Shown piece after piece: positions 23,830 to 32,814 of a DNA stretch of 35,675 nt; position 1 is the first letter of the stretch; the number at the start of each line of letters is the position of its first letter. This DNA is from Helicobacter sp. (GTDB taxonomy: Bacteria; Campylobacterota; Campylobacteria; Campylobacterales; Helicobacteraceae). The stretch lies in assembly GCA_022766795.1 (NCBI GenBank), contig JALEPE010000074.1, forward strand, positions 1 to 35,675, read 5' to 3'. Under the pieces are notes generated by a model that was not told the origin of the DNA, did no database searches, and was given only the letters and a program-made list of their open reading frames with translations. The position numbers and the translations under genes are program-made.

Positions 23830-23865
23830 ATGCAAAAAAATCTAATAATTGGGGGGGCAAACTAA
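23830..23865 (+). CDS. Possible leader reading frame with a G7 tract
   Basis: ATG 23830 follows a strong AAGGA site (23819-23823, 6-base gap) and reads MQKNLIIGGAN then stop. The G7 tract (23851-23857) falls within it. With eight Gs the frame would end at TGA 23892-23894, three bases before the glycosyltransferase ATG; with six or nine it would end at 23905, overlapping that ATG. A G-length-dependent coupling of translation is therefore possible. It may equally be a remnant of an older N-terminus. No protein function is claimed. Confidence 0.35.
   Translation: MQKNLIIGGAN
23851..23857 (+). repeat. G7 homopolymer upstream of the glycosyltransferase gene
   Basis: Seven consecutive Gs in an otherwise very A/T-rich stretch, 40 bases before the glycosyltransferase start. 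Poly-G tracts are the usual phase-variation switches of Campylobacter and Helicobacter surface-glycan genes, though seven is at the short end of the mutable range. Confidence 0.6.
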
Positions 23866-23897
23866 ACAATTTCTCATCTCCGAAGAGAGATTGAGAA

Positions 23898-25418
23898 ATG
23901 CCTAACAAAGAAAATTCCCATAAAAACTCCAAGAAAATACAGCAAGACTCCATACCTCATAAGACTTATATTGTTGCTGCAAGGACTGATGGTTTAGGAG
24001 AGAGATTGTGTGCCTTATTAAACGCAATGGCTGTTTCAAAATTATCAGGCTTAGCATTTAGGTTTTCTTGGATAAACCCAAATCAAGGTAAAAACCTAAA
24101 TAACAATCAAGTTTTAATGCCTTTTGCAAATTTTCCTACCAAACAACAACTATTCCAAAATAAATTCATTCAAAAATATGATATTGGGGACGCATACCAT
24201 ACTTTAGTTGGAATCCTCGGTCCTTTCTCCCTAAAATGGCTACAACAAGAAAATCACGGAATTGTTTATATCCACCAAGATTTCCTTAAGATTCAAGATG
24301 TTGAGGTCGAAAAATACCGCTCTACCCTTGCAGAATGCTTTTGGGAAATTTCTTTCACCCCAAAGATTCAAAATCTTATAAATTTTACAAGAAAATGTGC
24401 AGAAAATTTTCAAGAACAATTTACTGCAATTCATATCCGCGGAGGAGATTTCGTTTATCAACCAACTTGGGAAACCATAACATTTAACGATAAAGCCACC
24501 AATGTTTATCTTGCGCTTGAAATTGCTAGAATAGAACTGGAGGCAGGAAAAAGCGTTGTATTATTTAGTGATGATTTAAAAACAGCACAAACACTAAAAA
24601 AGATTCTAACTCCAAAGGGCAAAATTTATAGCATTGATGATTTCTTTGAACGCACACAATATTTAGGTTATGAGCAAAGTTTATTTGAAATTTTATTTAT
24701 GTCTTTTGCAGAAAAAATTTATTCTGGTTCATCGTCAGGATTCTCTAGAATTGCCGCAATGATTGGCAACAAACCTAAAGTTTCGGTTTATGATTGCTTT
24801 ACTGATGAGCAAAAGATAAAAATTATACACAATTATTTCTTTCAGTTTCAATCACAATTTCACCCAGCCCAACAAGCACTCGCTTTAATGCAGCTTTTTA
24901 TTTTTGGTCAAAATTGCAGTATAGATACGCACTATCTTTTGGACTACATTCAAACCGCATACCAACTTTTTCCTAAAACCTCTTATGGAATTCTTTATCT
25001 TTTCGCTCTCTTGCAAAATAGAGAATATGCAAAGGCAAACACGCTTTTAGAGCAATTTTATAATGAGCGTGGGGAATTTTTAAAAATGCTTTCTGCGCAC
25101 TTGCACAATAAATTTGTCTTTGGATTTTCATTTGCGCATTATTTTACCAATACAGATATCAGTGCATATCCTTATCTCTCTTATTTTGCTTTTAGAATTG
25201 CAATGATTATTTATCCCTCTAGCCTAGAATATAAACTTGCGATTCCAAATATACAACTTATTTTGTGTTATTTAGGCGATATAAATCTTATAACACAATT
25301 TTTTGACTACATTCAAGAATGTGGCAATTTTCAAGAAATTTACCCTATATTAAGCCTCATTAAACAAAATCTTGAAACTTTTAATAATTTCGTAAATCTC
25401 AATGGTAAATGGATATGA
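23898..25418 (+). CDS. Fucosyltransferase-like glycosyltransferase (HxRGGD family) with helical C-terminal half
   Basis: A 506-residue protein with no signal peptide. The N-terminal catalytic half resembles the alpha-1,2/1,6-fucosyltransferase fold: ARTDGLGERLCALLNAMAVS (28-47), AIHIRGGDFVY (177-187, the GDP-fucose-binding H-x-R-x-G-D motif), VVLFSDDLKTA, and IYSGSSSGFSRIAAMIG (274-290). Residues about 310-506 are helical with TPR-like pieces. Donor and acceptor are inferred. The start ATG has only a weak GAGAG site and an in-frame TGA two codons upstream. The gene lies between two 22-bp direct repeats and its stop falls within the right copy, so it looks inserted and perhaps 3'-trimmed. Confidence 0.8.
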   Translation: MPNKENSHKNSKKIQQDSIPHKTYIVAARTDGLGERLCALLNAMAVSKLSGLAFRFSWINPNQGKNLNNNQVLMPFANFPTKQQLFQNKFIQKYDIGDAYHTLVGILGPFSLKWLQQENHGIVYIHQDFLKIQDVEVEKYRSTLAECFWEISFTPKIQNLINFTRKCAENFQEQFTAIHIRGGDFVYQPTWETITFNDKATNVYLALEIARIELEAGKSVVLFSDDLKTAQTLKKILTPKGKIYSIDDFFERTQYLGYEQSLFEILFMSFAEKIYSGSSSGFSRIAAMIGNKPKVSVYDCFTDEQKIKIIHNYFFQFQSQFHPAQQALALMQLFIFGQNCSIDTHYLLDYIQTAYQLFPKTSYGILYLFALLQNREYAKANTLLEQFYNERGEFLKMLSAHLHNKFVFGFSFAHYFTNTDISAYPYLSYFAFRIAMIIYPSSLEYKLAIPNIQLILCYLGDINLITQFFDYIQECGNFQEIYPILSLIKQNLETFNNFVNLNGKWI

Positions 25419-25433
25419 TGCGTATGATTTTAT
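25412..25433 (+). repeat. 22-bp direct repeat, right copy
   Basis: Identical to 23690-23711. Here the repeat contains the glycosyltransferase stop (TGA 25416-25418). Read in the upstream gene's frame this copy also ends in ATTTTA-TGA, a valid stop, so removing 23712-25433 would leave the pseudo-receiver gene intact with a TGA. A short stem AGCGC/GCGCT (25442-25446 with 25461-25465) follows. Confidence 0.9.
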
Positions 25434-25471
25434 GATTTTTAAGCGCGTTTGTATTTTTATGCGCTAAATTT

Positions 25472-25480
25472 TGCTACAAT
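25472..25480 (+). promoter_or_regulatory. Extended -10 promoter of the hisC-fliF operon
   Basis: TGCTACAAT is an extended -10 box 31 bases upstream of the hisC ATG, giving a leader of about 24 bases with GGGGT as ribosome binding site. No flagellar sigma-54 or sigma-28 element was found here, so the MS-ring and switch genes are probably read by the vegetative sigma factor. Confidence 0.6.
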
Positions 25481-25510
25481 TACAAATTATTTTTAGTTTT
25501 GGGGTGTAAA

Positions 25511-26614
25511 ATGACTTTTAATGCAACATTAGATTCCATTAAGACTTATGAGGCAGGACGTCCCATTGAGCTTGTCGTTAGAGAATTTGGAATCGCAGAA
25601 GATGCAGTGGTAAAACTCGCTTCTAATGAGAATCCTCTAGGTGCTAGTCCAAAAGCGATAGAGGCGATTATCAAAAATGCTTGTAATGCGCATTTGTATC
25701 CCGATGATTCTATGTATGCACTAAAAAATGCCTTATCTAAACATTTTAATATTCCCGTTCATTCTCTAATTATTGGAGCAGGAAGCGACCAAATCATTGA
25801 ATTTTGTATCCACGCTAAAGCAAACACACAAAGCAAGGTTTTAATGGCAGGAACTACCTTTGCAATGTATGAAATCTATGCGAAAATGGTAGGCGCAGAG
25901 GCAGTGCGCACACCAAGTCGTACACATAATTTGCAAGAATTCCTAGAAGCCTACAACACTCACAAACCTGATATTATTTTTCTATGTATCCCTAATAATC
26001 CTCTTGGTGATTGCTTAGACTCTAAAGAAGTTTTTGATTTTTTGAAACAAATAGACTCTAATTGTCTAGTCGTCATTGATGGTGCATACCAAGAATTTGC
26101 AAAAGCAAAAGATTCTAACAAAGCAATTTGCCCTAAAACTTTAATAGAAACTTTCTCCAATGTAATTTATCTAGGCACCTTTTCTAAAGCCTATGGATTA
26201 GGTGGAATGCGTGTAGGATATGGAATCGCGAATGCCGAAATTATCCAAGCACTTGCGAAACTTCGTCCGCCTTTTAATATCACAACACCCTCTCTTGCGG
26301 CAGCTATTGCAGCGTTGGACGATAAAGAGCATATCAACGCAAGCACGCAAAATAACTTAGAGCAAATGCCTTTGTTTGAAAGATTTGCCATAGAAAAGGG
26401 ATTCAAATACACTCCAAGCTATACAAACTTTATCACTTATTATTTTGAATCCCCATTGGATTCTACGCAAATTGCAGATTGTTTATTACAAAAAGGTATG
26501 ATTATTAGAAATCTTGCCTCCTATGGTTTAAATGCGATTCGCATTACCATTGGCACAGAAAAACAAAATACGCAATTTTTCACATTATTCAATACATATC
26601 TCAACAAAAAGTAG
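25511..26614 (+). CDS. hisC: Histidinol-phosphate aminotransferase
   Basis: HisC (367 residues) is a PLP enzyme of histidine synthesis converting imidazole acetol-phosphate to histidinol phosphate. Motifs: VVKLASNENPLGASPKAIEA (N-terminal substrate site), NNPLGD (162-167), DGAYQEF (190-196), and the PLP Lys226 in LGTFSKAYGLGGMRVGYGI. ATG 25511 is preferred over TTG 25499 because of the GGGGT box and family N-terminus. It heads the flagellar fliF-fliG-fliH cluster as in C. jejuni (Cj0317-0321 as I recall). Some family members also use aromatic substrates. Confidence 0.94.
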   Translation: MTFNATLDSIKTYEAGRPIELVVREFGIAEDAVVKLASNENPLGASPKAIEAIIKNACNAHLYPDDSMYALKNALSKHFNIPVHSLIIGAGSDQIIEFCIHAKANTQSKVLMAGTTFAMYEIYAKMVGAEAVRTPSRTHNLQEFLEAYNTHKPDIIFLCIPNNPLGDCLDSKEVFDFLKQIDSNCLVVIDGAYQEFAKAKDSNKAICPKTLIETFSNVIYLGTFSKAYGLGGMRVGYGIANAEIIQALAKLRPPFNITTPSLAAAIAALDDKEHINASTQNNLEQMPLFERFAIEKGFKYTPSYTNFITYYFESPLDSTQIADCLLQKGMIIRNLASYGLNAIRITIGTEKQNTQFFTLFNTYLNKK

Positions 26615-26624
26615 GCACTAAGCA

Positions 26625-28346
26625 GTGGATTTAAAAGCATTATTTGAGCAGATTAGAAACCTTTATAGAAAGCTAAACAAGAAGCAAAAAATCGTGATTT
26701 TAGCCACAATTGTTGTGGTTGTTGGATTTATTTCCGCTCTTATTGTATGGAATTCCGTAAATAACAAGGCTGGAATTCTATATCCGGGATATGCCGTGCT
26801 ATTTGAAGGTATCAGTCCAGAGGACGGCGCACTTATCATTCAACAACTCCAGCAAGATAATATCCCTTATAAAATCCCAAAAGACAATACAATTCTAATT
26901 CCCCAAGAACGCGTCTATGAAGAGCGAATGAAATTGGCAAGCAATGGAATCCCAAAAAGCAGTAAAATTGGTTTTGAAATCTTTGATACAAAGGATTTTG
27001 GAGCAACAGATTTTGACCAACGCATTAAATATTTACGCGCGATTGAGGGTGAATTATCACGCACGATTGAGAGTTTAGCACCCATTCAAAAAGCTACCGT
27101 GCATTTAGCACAGCCTGAAAAAACCGTGTTTGTGAGCGAACAAACTCCCCCTACCGCTTCTGTTGTACTTGTATTTAAACCTGCGCAAACCCTAACGCCC
27201 AAGCAAATTTCAGGAATTAAAAACATCGTCTCCTCTGCGATTCCAAATCTAACGATTGAAAATGTTGAAGTTGTCAATGAAAAGGGTGAGCCATTAAGTG
27301 AGTTAGACGAATTGGGGGGAGCTAGAGAGCTTGCAGCGGCACAATTGCGCTATAAAACCAATTTTGAACAAACCTTAGAAGAAAAAATTATCAATATTTT
27401 AGCACCCATTACTGGAGGCGTAGAGGGTGTTGTTGCAAAAGTTACAGCAGAGTTTGACTTTGCTCAAAAAGAAAGCACCCAAGAGTATTACGACCCAAAT
27501 AATGTTGTGCGTAGCATTCAAGACTTGGAGGAGAAGCGCGAGGGATTCCGACCTAAGGAAATCGGTGGTGTGCCGGGCGTAGTGAGTAACATAGGTCCCG
27601 TGCAAGGCTTAGAGGATGAAGACACAAAAGAACGCTATGAAAAGACACAAAATACCACAAATTTTGAAATCAGCAAAACCATTTCCAATATCAAAGGGGA
27701 ATTTGCCACCATTCGCAGACTCTCTGCCGCGGTTGTCGTTGATGGCAGATATACACGCGAATTAAATGAAGAAGGGGTAGAACAACTCCGCTATACTGCT
27801 TTAAGCGAAGATGAGATGATAAAAATCTCTGCACTTGTGCGCCAAGCAATCGGATATAGCGAGCAAAGGGGCGATGAAGTCTCTGTAAGCAACTTTCAAC
27901 TTAATGGACAACTCTCCGGCTTCAAGGCACGCACACCTTTGGAGCGTTTTGTAGAAGCCACTGTTAAGTTACTTGAGCCGTTTATGCCATTACTCAAATA
28001 CGCACTTGTAGGCTTAATTCTATTCTTCTTCTACAAAAAAGTTATTGTGCCATTTAGTGAAAGAATGTTGGAAGCAAGAGCGGACGAGGAAGAAGAATTG
28101 GAATCTCTCATTAAAATTGATGAGGACGAGGAAGAAAATAGCGATCGCTTAAATGAAATGCGCCGCAGGATTGAAGATCAACTTGGAATGGGAAGTGGCG
28201 GAAATGAAGATGAAATTAAATATAATGTCCTTTTAGAAAAAATTAAAGAGCTAACAATGGAGAAGCCTGCCGAGCTTGCAAATCTTTTTCAAACTCTAGT
28301 GCGTGACGAACTAGGGTTAGATAATATAGGTGGAGGAAAACGTTAA
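26625..28346 (+). CDS. fliF: Flagellar MS-ring protein FliF
   Basis: FliF (573 residues) forms the membrane MS-ring on which the rotor and export gate assemble. Two membrane segments are visible: about 22-43 (IVILATIVVVVGFISALIVW) and about 455-472 (LLKYALVGLILFFFYKKVIV). Between them lie the ring-building domains, including the YscJ-like part (GELSRTIESLAPIQKATVHL AQPE). The acidic cytosolic tail (EEEELESLIKIDEDEEENSD) and C-terminal helices bind FliG. The start is GTG at 26625 with a weak ribosome binding site, 10 bases after hisC. It overlaps fliG by one base. Confidence 0.97.
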   Translation: MDLKALFEQIRNLYRKLNKKQKIVILATIVVVVGFISALIVWNSVNNKAGILYPGYAVLFEGISPEDGALIIQQLQQDNIPYKIPKDNTILIPQERVYEERMKLASNGIPKSSKIGFEIFDTKDFGATDFDQRIKYLRAIEGELSRTIESLAPIQKATVHLAQPEKTVFVSEQTPPTASVVLVFKPAQTLTPKQISGIKNIVSSAIPNLTIENVEVVNEKGEPLSELDELGGARELAAAQLRYKTNFEQTLEEKIINILAPITGGVEGVVAKVTAEFDFAQKESTQEYYDPNNVVRSIQDLEEKREGFRPKEIGGVPGVVSNIGPVQGLEDEDTKERYEKTQNTTNFEISKTISNIKGEFATIRRLSAAVVVDGRYTRELNEEGVEQLRYTALSEDEMIKISALVRQAIGYSEQRGDEVSVSNFQLNGQLSGFKARTPLERFVEATVKLLEPFMPLLKYALVGLILFFFYKKVIVPFSERMLEARADEEEELESLIKIDEDEEENSDRLNEMRRRIEDQLGMGSGGNEDEIKYNVLLEKIKELTMEKPAELANLFQTLVRDELGLDNIGGGKR

Positions 28347-29380
28347 TGCCGTCTATTTCCTTAAGTCCGCGTCAGCAGACACAATACGATGAACTTTCAA
28401 TGTCCGAGAAAATTGCCATTTTACTTGTGCAATTAGGCGATGAATTAACAAGTGAAATTTTTTCTCATTTAGATTTAGATTCCATTACGGAAATCTCCAA
28501 ATACATTGCGCAAAATTCTGGTGTTGATAAGGTAATTGCCGCAGCAATCTTGGAGGAGTTTTATGCCATCTTCCAATCCAATCAATACATCTCCACAGGT
28601 GGCTTTGAATATGCTAAAGAATTACTCTATCGCACATTAGGACCAGAGGCTGCAAAAAAAGTTTTAGACAAGCTTGCAAAATCAATGCAATCTTCACAAA
28701 ATTTTGCCTACCTTTCGCGTGTGCGTCCGCAGCAACTATCGGATTTTATCATTCACGAACACCCACAAACCATTGCGTTAATTTTAGCGCATATGGACCC
28801 TACTAATGCAGCAGAGACATTAAACTTTTTCTCTGATGATTTACGCGCAGAAATTGCGATTCGTATGGCAAACTTGGGTGATATTTCTCCTAATGTTGTT
28901 AAACGCGTCTCCACTGTGTTAGAAAACAAATTAGAATCCCTCACAAGCTACAAAGTAGAAGTAGGTGGAATCCGCGCCGTTGCGGAAGTTTTCAACCGCT
29001 TAGGGCAAAAAGCCGCTAAAGCCACCATCGCCTATATTGAACAAATTGATGATCAACTTGCCGTAGCAATCAAAGAAATGATGTTTACCTTTGAAGATAT
29101 TGAGAAGCTTGATAACAATGCAATTCGCGAGATTCTAAAAATTATTGATAAAAAAGATTTGATTTTAGCCCTCAAAGCCTCTCCGGAGGAATTAAAACAA
29201 AAATTTCTCTCCAATATGTCCCAAAGGGCGGGGGAACAGTTTTTAGAGGAAATGCAATTCTTGGGTGCTGTTAAAGTTAAAGATGTGGAAGCCGCGCAAC
29301 GTAGAATCGTAGAAACGGTGCAATCACTTTCAGAACAAGGCGTCATTCAAATCGGCGAACAAGAGGATACCATTGAATAA
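28346..29380 (+). CDS. fliG: Flagellar motor switch protein FliG
   Basis: FliG (344 residues) sits on the MS-ring and couples stator force to rotation and switching. Recognised from LSMSEKIAILLVQLGDELTS in the N-terminal domain; the middle-domain EHPQTIALILAHMDP (EHPQ motif that binds FliM); and the C-terminal torque domain MFTFEDIEKLDNNAIREILK with charged helix residues. Length is normal. It overlaps fliF by one base and fliH by 8 bases. Confidence 0.98.
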   Translation: MPSISLSPRQQTQYDELSMSEKIAILLVQLGDELTSEIFSHLDLDSITEISKYIAQNSGVDKVIAAAILEEFYAIFQSNQYISTGGFEYAKELLYRTLGPEAAKKVLDKLAKSMQSSQNFAYLSRVRPQQLSDFIIHEHPQTIALILAHMDPTNAAETLNFFSDDLRAEIAIRMANLGDISPNVVKRVSTVLENKLESLTSYKVEVGGIRAVAEVFNRLGQKAAKATIAYIEQIDDQLAVAIKEMMFTFEDIEKLDNNAIREILKIIDKKDLILALKASPEELKQKFLSNMSQRAGEQFLEEMQFLGAVKVKDVEAAQRRIVETVQSLSEQGVIQIGEQEDTIE

Positions 29381-30215
29381 TATTAGCGAACACGAAAATA
29401 TCATTACAGAAGCCCATAAAGAAAGACACGATATTAAAAAATATAATTTTAGGAATATGGAGGTTGCCCCAAAAGTGGAATCCCAACCAAGTGCAGAATC
29501 CAACACGCAAGGAGAAGCAGCACCCCAACCACAACCCACAATGCAAATTTTAGAAGAAGCTCCAAAACCAGCCGAACCAAGCATTGACGCCCCTGCACTG
29601 AAACTCTTTGAAACAGAAGTCATTGATAAAATCCTACAAAAAAGTGATGTTTTAGCGCAATCCTTGCAAAAATTACAAGAACAATTTGACAAGCAAGGAA
29701 GGGAGATTGACGAAAAAGTCAGTGTTGCCAAAGCAGAGGCTAAAGAGCAAGGACTCAATGAGGGTTACCAAAAAGCTAAGCAGGAATTAGAAGCACAAAT
29801 CAATAGCCAAAAAGAGCTTTATGGAATCAGCATTCAGCGAATAGACGCCAATATTGCAGAATCCAAAAATCACATTTTGGGCTTAGAAAAAGAGTTAAGC
29901 TCCATAGCACTTGACATTGCTAAAGAGGTGATTTTAGCAGAAGTTAGCACCAATAGTGCAAAGATTGCTTCCTCTCTAGCCCGCGCACTCTTGCAAGACT
30001 TATCACAAAACACACAGGTTACGCTTAAAGTCTTTCCGGGCGATTTGGAGGATTTAAAGGAGTCTTTGAAAGATTTAACCAATGTTACGCTAGAAGCCGA
30101 CCAAGCCATTGCCAAAGGCGGTGTGGTGATTTTGAGCAATGAGGGGAACATTGACGGGGATATTTTTATGCGCTTTGAAACTTTGAAAAAATCCATTTTG
30201 GAGAATAAATCATAA
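29373..30215 (+). CDS. fliH: Flagellar export apparatus protein FliH
   Basis: FliH (280 residues) is the stator-like regulator of the export ATPase FliI. The N-terminal part is variable and rich in Pro/Glu/Ala; the middle is a coiled coil with the Gly/Ala-Glu pattern (VAKAEAKEQGLNEGYQKAKQ ELEAQ), and the C-terminal domain (about 175-280) contains LALDIAKEVILAEV-type and VFPGDLEDLKESL segments of the FliH/V-ATPase E subunit fold. The TTG at 29373 is chosen as start because the following HDIKKYNFRNME stretch is conserved in the family; ATG 29457 would drop it. Overlaps dxs by one base. Confidence 0.92.
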   Translation: MNNISEHENIITEAHKERHDIKKYNFRNMEVAPKVESQPSAESNTQGEAAPQPQPTMQILEEAPKPAEPSIDAPALKLFETEVIDKILQKSDVLAQSLQKLQEQFDKQGREIDEKVSVAKAEAKEQGLNEGYQKAKQELEAQINSQKELYGISIQRIDANIAESKNHILGLEKELSSIALDIAKEVILAEVSTNSAKIASSLARALLQDLSQNTQVTLKVFPGDLEDLKESLKDLTNVTLEADQAIAKGGVVILSNEGNIDGDIFMRFETLKKSILENKS

Positions 30216-32077
30216 TGCCTTTAGATCCCAAATATTTAGAGATTCTGTCCAAAAAGGAATGGAGTGAAGAGGATTTTACCCTCTTAAATGAACTTGCACA
30301 AAAAATCCGTGATAGAATCCTAGAAGTTGTTTCTCACAATGGAGGACATTTAAGCTCTACTTTAGGTGCAGTGGAACTTATCATCGGTATGCACTGCGTT
30401 TTTAATAGCCCAAAAGACCCTTTTATCTTTGATGTCAGCCATCAAGCCTACGCGCACAAGTTGCTAACCAATCGTTGGGAAAATTTTGAGAGTTTGCGAC
30501 AAATCAATGGAATCAGTGGATTCACAAAACCCAGCGAAAGCGAACACGATTATTTTATCGCTGGGCATAGCTCCACCTCTATTTCCTTAGGTGTAGGCGT
30601 TGCAAAGGCATTTTCTCTGCAAGGGACAAACCAGATTCCTGTCGTTTTAATCGGAGATGGTGCAATGAGTGCAGGACTTGCCTATGAAGCCCTAAACGAG
30701 CTTGGAGACCGAAAATATCCAATGGTGATTATCCTAAATGATAATGAAATGAGTATTGCAGAACCCATAGGAGCAATCAGCAAATACCTCTCTCAAGCGA
30801 TTGCGGGTAGATTCACACAGAAAATCAAAGGTAAAATTGAAAATATCCTAAACAATATGCCCAATGCTACCTATCTTGCGAAGCGGTTTGAGGAATCCCT
30901 TAAACTCATCACTCCCGGAATATTCTTTGAGGAACTCGGGTTGGATTATATTGGACCCATTGATGGGCATAACCTTAAAGAAATCATCAAGGCTTTGCAA
31001 CTTGCAAAAAACATTCAAAAACCTATTGTAATCCACGCCCAAACCCTTAAAGGTAAGGGATACCCTCCAGCAGAGGGACATTTGGAACAATGGCACGGCG
31101 TAAGCCCTTTTGACAGGCAAAAAGGCACTGCCCTAAGCAAGAGTAATGCAAAATCCCCTACGCAAGTCTTTTCGCAAACCCTGCTAGAAATTGCCAAAGA
31201 GGATTCCAAAGTTGTGGGAATCACCGCAGCAATGCCTAGTGGAACGGGGCTTGATTTGCTCATCAAAGCATTTCCAGAGAGGTTTTGGGATGTTGCCATA
31301 GCGGAGCAACACGCCACAACACAAGCAAGCTCTCTTGCAAAAGAAGGATTGAAGCCCTTTGTGGTGATTTACTCCACCTTTTTACAACGCGCCTTTGACC
31401 AAATCATTCACGATGTGGGGATTATGAAAACCCCCGTAAAATTTGCGATTGATAGAGCAGGAATCGTGGGTGAAGATGGCGAGACACATCAAGGCGTTTT
31501 TGACATTGCCTATTTGAATATGATTCCAAATTTCGTGCTTTTTGCCCCACGCGACCAAGCGACTTTAAGCCTTTGTGTGCATTTTGCAAATCATCTCTCA
31601 AGCGCACCTTGTGCCTTTAGATACCCTAGAAAATCTTTTAAATTAAGCGAAGGAATTTTTAAAGCCACACCCTTTGAATTAGGAAAGCTAGAGATTCTAA
31701 AGGTTTCCCAAAGCGAGATTTTATTGCTAGGCTATGGCAATGGAGTGGGCAGAGCGTATGAATGTTTGCTAGAGCTAGAGAAAGCAGGAGTTGCTTGTAG
31801 TCTTGTGGATTTGCGTTTTGCAAAACCACTAGACACACAAGGTTTGCTTTCTCTTGGACAAAAATACACAAAATGGTTCGTCTTTAGCGATAGTGTAAAA
31901 ATAGGCGGTATCGGACAAATCTTAAGCGCATTCGCACAAGAGCATCATTTAAACATCAAAATCCATTCTTTCGAATTTGCAGATGCCTTTATTCCGCACG
32001 GCAAAGTAGAGGCAATAGAATCCCAACTTGGTTTGAGTGCGCCTAAACTCACGCAGCAAATCTTACAGCACCTCTAA
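30215..32077 (+). CDS. dxs: 1-Deoxy-D-xylulose-5-phosphate synthase
   Basis: Dxs (620 residues) condenses pyruvate and glyceraldehyde 3-phosphate in the first step of the MEP isoprenoid pathway, using thiamine diphosphate. Motifs: NGGHLSSTLGAVELIIGMHC, DVSHQAYAHKLLTNR, the ThDP-binding GDGAMSAGLAYEALNELG, IGPIDGHN, HGVSPFD, and in the transketolase-like second half DVAIAEQHATTQASSLAKEG and FAIDRAGIVGEDGETHQGVF. Full length. It is translationally coupled to fliH (TAATG), an arrangement shared with C. jejuni as I recall. Confidence 0.98.
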   Translation: MPLDPKYLEILSKKEWSEEDFTLLNELAQKIRDRILEVVSHNGGHLSSTLGAVELIIGMHCVFNSPKDPFIFDVSHQAYAHKLLTNRWENFESLRQINGISGFTKPSESEHDYFIAGHSSTSISLGVGVAKAFSLQGTNQIPVVLIGDGAMSAGLAYEALNELGDRKYPMVIILNDNEMSIAEPIGAISKYLSQAIAGRFTQKIKGKIENILNNMPNATYLAKRFEESLKLITPGIFFEELGLDYIGPIDGHNLKEIIKALQLAKNIQKPIVIHAQTLKGKGYPPAEGHLEQWHGVSPFDRQKGTALSKSNAKSPTQVFSQTLLEIAKEDSKVVGITAAMPSGTGLDLLIKAFPERFWDVAIAEQHATTQASSLAKEGLKPFVVIYSTFLQRAFDQIIHDVGIMKTPVKFAIDRAGIVGEDGETHQGVFDIAYLNMIPNFVLFAPRDQATLSLCVHFANHLSSAPCAFRYPRKSFKLSEGIFKATPFELGKLEILKVSQSEILLLGYGNGVGRAYECLLELEKAGVACSLVDLRFAKPLDTQGLLSLGQKYTKWFVFSDSVKIGGIGQILSAFAQEHHLNIKIHSFEFADAFIPHGKVEAIESQLGLSAPKLTQQILQHL

Positions 32078-32085
32078 GGAATCCT

Positions 32086-32814
32086 ATGCGTAAATTTCTT
32101 TTTATCCTCTTAACTTTAGCACTTTCTCTCTGTGCGCAAGAATCCACGCAAAACGAGGATTTTATCAACGATTTTGAGAGTGAATACTCCAATTCTGCCC
32201 CCATTAAAGATCCTCTGATTGCCTACAACCGCTTTATGCACACTATGAATTGGGGGCTTTATGATTATATTTTTAGCCCTGTTTTAGATATGTATCGTGT
32301 GGCAATGCCTAAGGGCTATCAGCTTGGAATTTATAATTTTTTTGATAATCTTTACTCTCCTTTGCGCTTCCTTGCACTTCTGTTTGCCGGAGAACCCAAA
32401 AACGCTATGGACGAATTAGGTCGTTTCGTGCTAAATTCCACAGCGGGAGTCTTAGGAATCTTTGATGTTGCTTCAGAAAATGGCTTATACTCTCATCGCA
32501 ACGACTTTGGCATTACCTTTGGCAAATGGGGAATGGACGGGGGATTCCACATTGTCCTGCCCTTACTTGGACCTAGCAATCTAAGAGACACCCTCGCAAT
32601 GCCTTTGAATCTTTTTGCTTATCCAACCACCTATCTTGACCCCACAGGATTAGCCGTTAGTGCAGATGTTTTAGCAGAAGCAAACTATATGGCACGACAC
32701 AAGGCAACACTAGATTCTATGCGTCAAGATTCCTTAGACAATTATATTTTATTCCGTGATTCCTATGAACAAAGACGCGCGGAACTCATTTCAGAAAACA
32801 AAGGACAGCAATGA
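32086..32814 (+). CDS. mlaA: MlaA/VacJ-family outer membrane phospholipid-transport protein
   Basis: MlaA (242 residues) sits in the outer membrane and passes phospholipids to or from periplasmic MlaC. The signal peptide ends SLCAQ; LSLC is a poor lipobox, so lipidation is uncertain. Family motifs: DPLIAYNRFMHTMNWGLYDY at the N-terminus, NFFDNLYSPLRFLALLF, GRFVLNSTAGVLGIFDVASE, and the hallmark FGKWGMDGGFHIVLPLLGPS with NLRDTL. It starts 9 bases after dxs and overlaps mlaC by 4 bases. Confidence 0.94.
   Translation: MRKFLFILLTLALSLCAQESTQNEDFINDFESEYSNSAPIKDPLIAYNRFMHTMNWGLYDYIFSPVLDMYRVAMPKGYQLGIYNFFDNLYSPLRFLALLFAGEPKNAMDELGRFVLNSTAGVLGIFDVASENGLYSHRNDFGITFGKWGMDGGFHIVLPLLGPSNLRDTLAMPLNLFAYPTTYLDPTGLAVSADVLAEANYMARHKATLDSMRQDSLDNYILFRDSYEQRRAELISENKGQQ

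Noticed and set aside
25442..25465. AGCGC/GCGCT stem after the glycosyltransferase as a terminator
   Set aside because: Five base pairs, 14-base loop and no T run; kept only as a remark on the right repeat.
27314..27319. G6 run inside fliF as a possible phase-variation switch
   Set aside because: Six Gs is short, the frame is intact, and the codons encode an ordinary Leu-Gly-Gly segment; no second frame is set up after it.
29330..29758. Long minus-strand open frame opposite fliG/fliH
   Set aside because: Antisense to well-supported fliG and fliH; Ser/Cys/Phe-rich composition is what the complement of helical Glu/Lys/Gln-rich coding gives.
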